A stretch of DNA of 7,183 bases from DASTYU01 sp035764655 (lineage in GTDB: Bacteria; Chloroflexota; Limnocylindria; Limnocylindrales; CSP1-4), in NCBI GenBank assembly GCA_035764655.1, contig DASTYU010000012.1, positions 1-7,183 on the forward strand, given 5' to 3'. Each line of letters begins with the position of its first letter. Position 1 is the first letter of the stretch. Positions 6,159 through 7,183 of this stretch are shown one piece after another. The position numbers were made by a program, and so were the translations under genes. The notes beneath the pieces were generated by a model. It saw only the letters and a program-made list of their open reading frames with translations. It was not told the origin of the DNA and ran no database searches.

Positions 6159-7183
6159 GTGAGTCCCACCTCCCGCCGGCGAACGTCCGCGCGCGTCACC
6201 GAAGAGTCCCCAGCGACCGTCGGAACGCAGTTCAGCGAGGCTCCCGAGGGTGTTTCCGCAACGCCTGAGGAGCCCGACTGGCTGCGCGAGGCACCGGGTC
6301 CCGCCGACGAGCCGGCCCCGCCCGCCAATCCCGCCGCGAAGGCGGCCCAGGAAGCCGCCCGCGCCGCTGCCCGCGAGCAGCGCGCCGAGGAGATCGTTCG
6401 CCGGCTCAATCCCGAACAGGCCCGTGCGGTCACCACCACCGAAGGTCCGCTGCTGATCCTCGCCGGTGCCGGTTCGGGCAAGACGCGCGTGCTGGCGCAC
6501 CGGATCGCCTACCTCGTCGGCGTCAAGGACGTCGCCCCCTGGAAGATCCTCGCGGTGACCTTCACCAACCGGGCCGCCGGCGAGCTCCGCGAGCGAATCA
6601 TCAGCCTCGTCGGCGAGCCGGGCCGCGACGTTCAGGCCGGAACCTTCCATTCGCTGTGTGCCCGCGTGTTGCGACAGAACGGCGAGGCGATCGGCATCGA
6701 CCGGCGGTTCGTCATCTACGACACCGACGACCAGCAGTCCCTGATGAAGCAGATCCTTCGCGAGGAGGACATGCCGCTCACCGGGGAGTTCCGGCCGTCG
6801 GTCGTGCTCGGGGCGATCAGCCGGGCCAAGAACGAGATGCTCGACCCCACGTTCCTCGCCGACAACGCGGTCAACCATCGGGAGCGCACGATCGCCCGCC
6901 TCGCGACGCGCTACCACGAGCGCCTGCGCAAGGCGAAGGCGCTCGACTTCGACGACCTGCTCCTCGAGGCGGTGCGGTTGTTCGACGAGGCGCCCGACGT
7001 GCTCAAGCAGTACCAGCAGCGCTGGCGCTACCTGCACGTCGACGAATACCAGGACACGAACCGGGCGCAATACCTGTGGGTCAGGGCCCTCGCCGCGCGC
7101 CACCACTACCTCTGCGTGGTCGGCGACGACGACCAATCCATCTACTCGTGGCGCGGTGCGGACCTGCGCAACATCCTCGACTT
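6159..7183 (+). CDS. pcrA: ATP-dependent DNA helicase, PcrA/UvrD family (3' end beyond window)
   Basis: The first 341 residues are visible; the frame stays open to the window edge. PcrA/UvrD helicases unwind DNA 3'-5' in nucleotide excision and replication repair and remove RNA polymerase or recombinase from DNA. The order of motifs is clear: Q-motif LNPEQARAV (83-91), Walker A AGAGSGKT (102-109, Lys108), motif Ia VTFTNRAAGELRERI, motif Ib-region AGTFHSLCARVLRQ, ALDFDDLLLEA, the Walker B/DExx box VDEYQDTN (Asp295-Glu296), and motif III GDDDQSIYSWRG (322-333). Residues 1-82 are an Ala/Pro/Glu-rich low-complexity extension absent from short PcrA proteins. GTG at 6159 is chosen because a TACAAT box lies just upstream and no in-frame ATG, GTG or TTG is seen between it and the conserved core. 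A further in-frame GTG at 6132 lies upstream of the box and is less likely. PcrA, UvrD or a related paralogue cannot be told apart without the C-terminus. Confidence 0.93.
   Translation, partial: MSPTSRRRTSARVTEESPATVGTQFSEAPEGVSATPEEPDWLREAPGPADEPAPPANPAAKAAQEAARAAAREQRAEEIVRRLNPEQARAVTTTEGPLLILAGAGSGKTRVLAHRIAYLVGVKDVAPWKILAVTFTNRAAGELRERIISLVGEPGRDVQAGTFHSLCARVLRQNGEAIGIDRRFVIYDTDDQQSLMKQILREEDMPLTGEFRPSVVLGAISRAKNEMLDPTFLADNAVNHRERTIARLATRYHERLRKAKALDFDDLLLEAVRLFDEAPDVLKQYQQRWRYLHVDEYQDTNRAQYLWVRALAARHHYLCVVGDDDQSIYSWRGADLRNILD

Noticed and set aside
6075..7136. A 353-codon open frame on the minus strand opposite the helicase
   Set aside because: The plus strand has all helicase motifs in order in one frame. 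The antisense product is low-complexity Val/Leu/Arg/Gly sequence typical of GC-rich shadows.

Overview
This is a GC-rich, gene-dense chromosomal window with no sign of mobile elements, CRISPR arrays, tRNA or rRNA. It looks like a chromosome of Chloroflexota, possibly a Limnocylindria/Ellin6529-type lineage. That placement is inference. It rests on a GroEL with Chloroflexota-like N-terminal wording (FENMGAQLLKEVATKT rather than the usual actinobacterial EKIGAELVKEVAKKT), on HrcA/CIRCE-type control of groESL, and on an F420-type oxidoreductase. An actinobacterial origin is not excluded.

Layout, left to right. (1) 79-1226, plus strand: a two-gene unit, with a 52-residue basic protein followed 5 bases later by an F420-dependent luciferase-like (LLM) oxidoreductase of the FGD-like family. 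(2) 1227-1599: a 373-base gene-free stretch ending in the groESL control region, with a TTGACA/TAGAGT promoter, a 23-bp near-palindrome over the -35 box, and a CIRCE operator immediately after the -10 box. (3) 1600-3593: groES and groEL, both with TTG start codons behind strong Shine-Dalgarno sequences, closed by a perfect 12-bp hairpin terminator. (4) 3788-4534, minus strand: a protein with a zinc ribbon, one membrane segment and an extracytoplasmic Septum_form-like domain. (5) 4685-5050, plus: a DUF2255-like protein reading divergently from it. (6) 5169-5954, plus: an LppX/LprG-like lipoprotein with a strong 14-bp terminator. (7) 6159 to the window end, plus: the N-terminal part of a PcrA/UvrD superfamily 1 helicase.

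The genes do not form one pathway; they are mostly separate housekeeping units. The clearest cross-cutting pattern is in the starts. Three genes (starts at 79, 4685, 6159) have a TAnnnT box 6-7 bases before the start codon and no convincing Shine-Dalgarno, suggesting leaderless mRNAs. groES, groEL, the lipoprotein and the minus-strand gene have clear Shine-Dalgarno sites. I do not see a new multi-gene defence or metabolic system. The items most worth checking are the possible second operator at groESL, the leaderless-start pattern, the zinc-ribbon/Septum_form protein, and the FGD-like enzyme that seems to lack the glucose-6-phosphate-binding residues.
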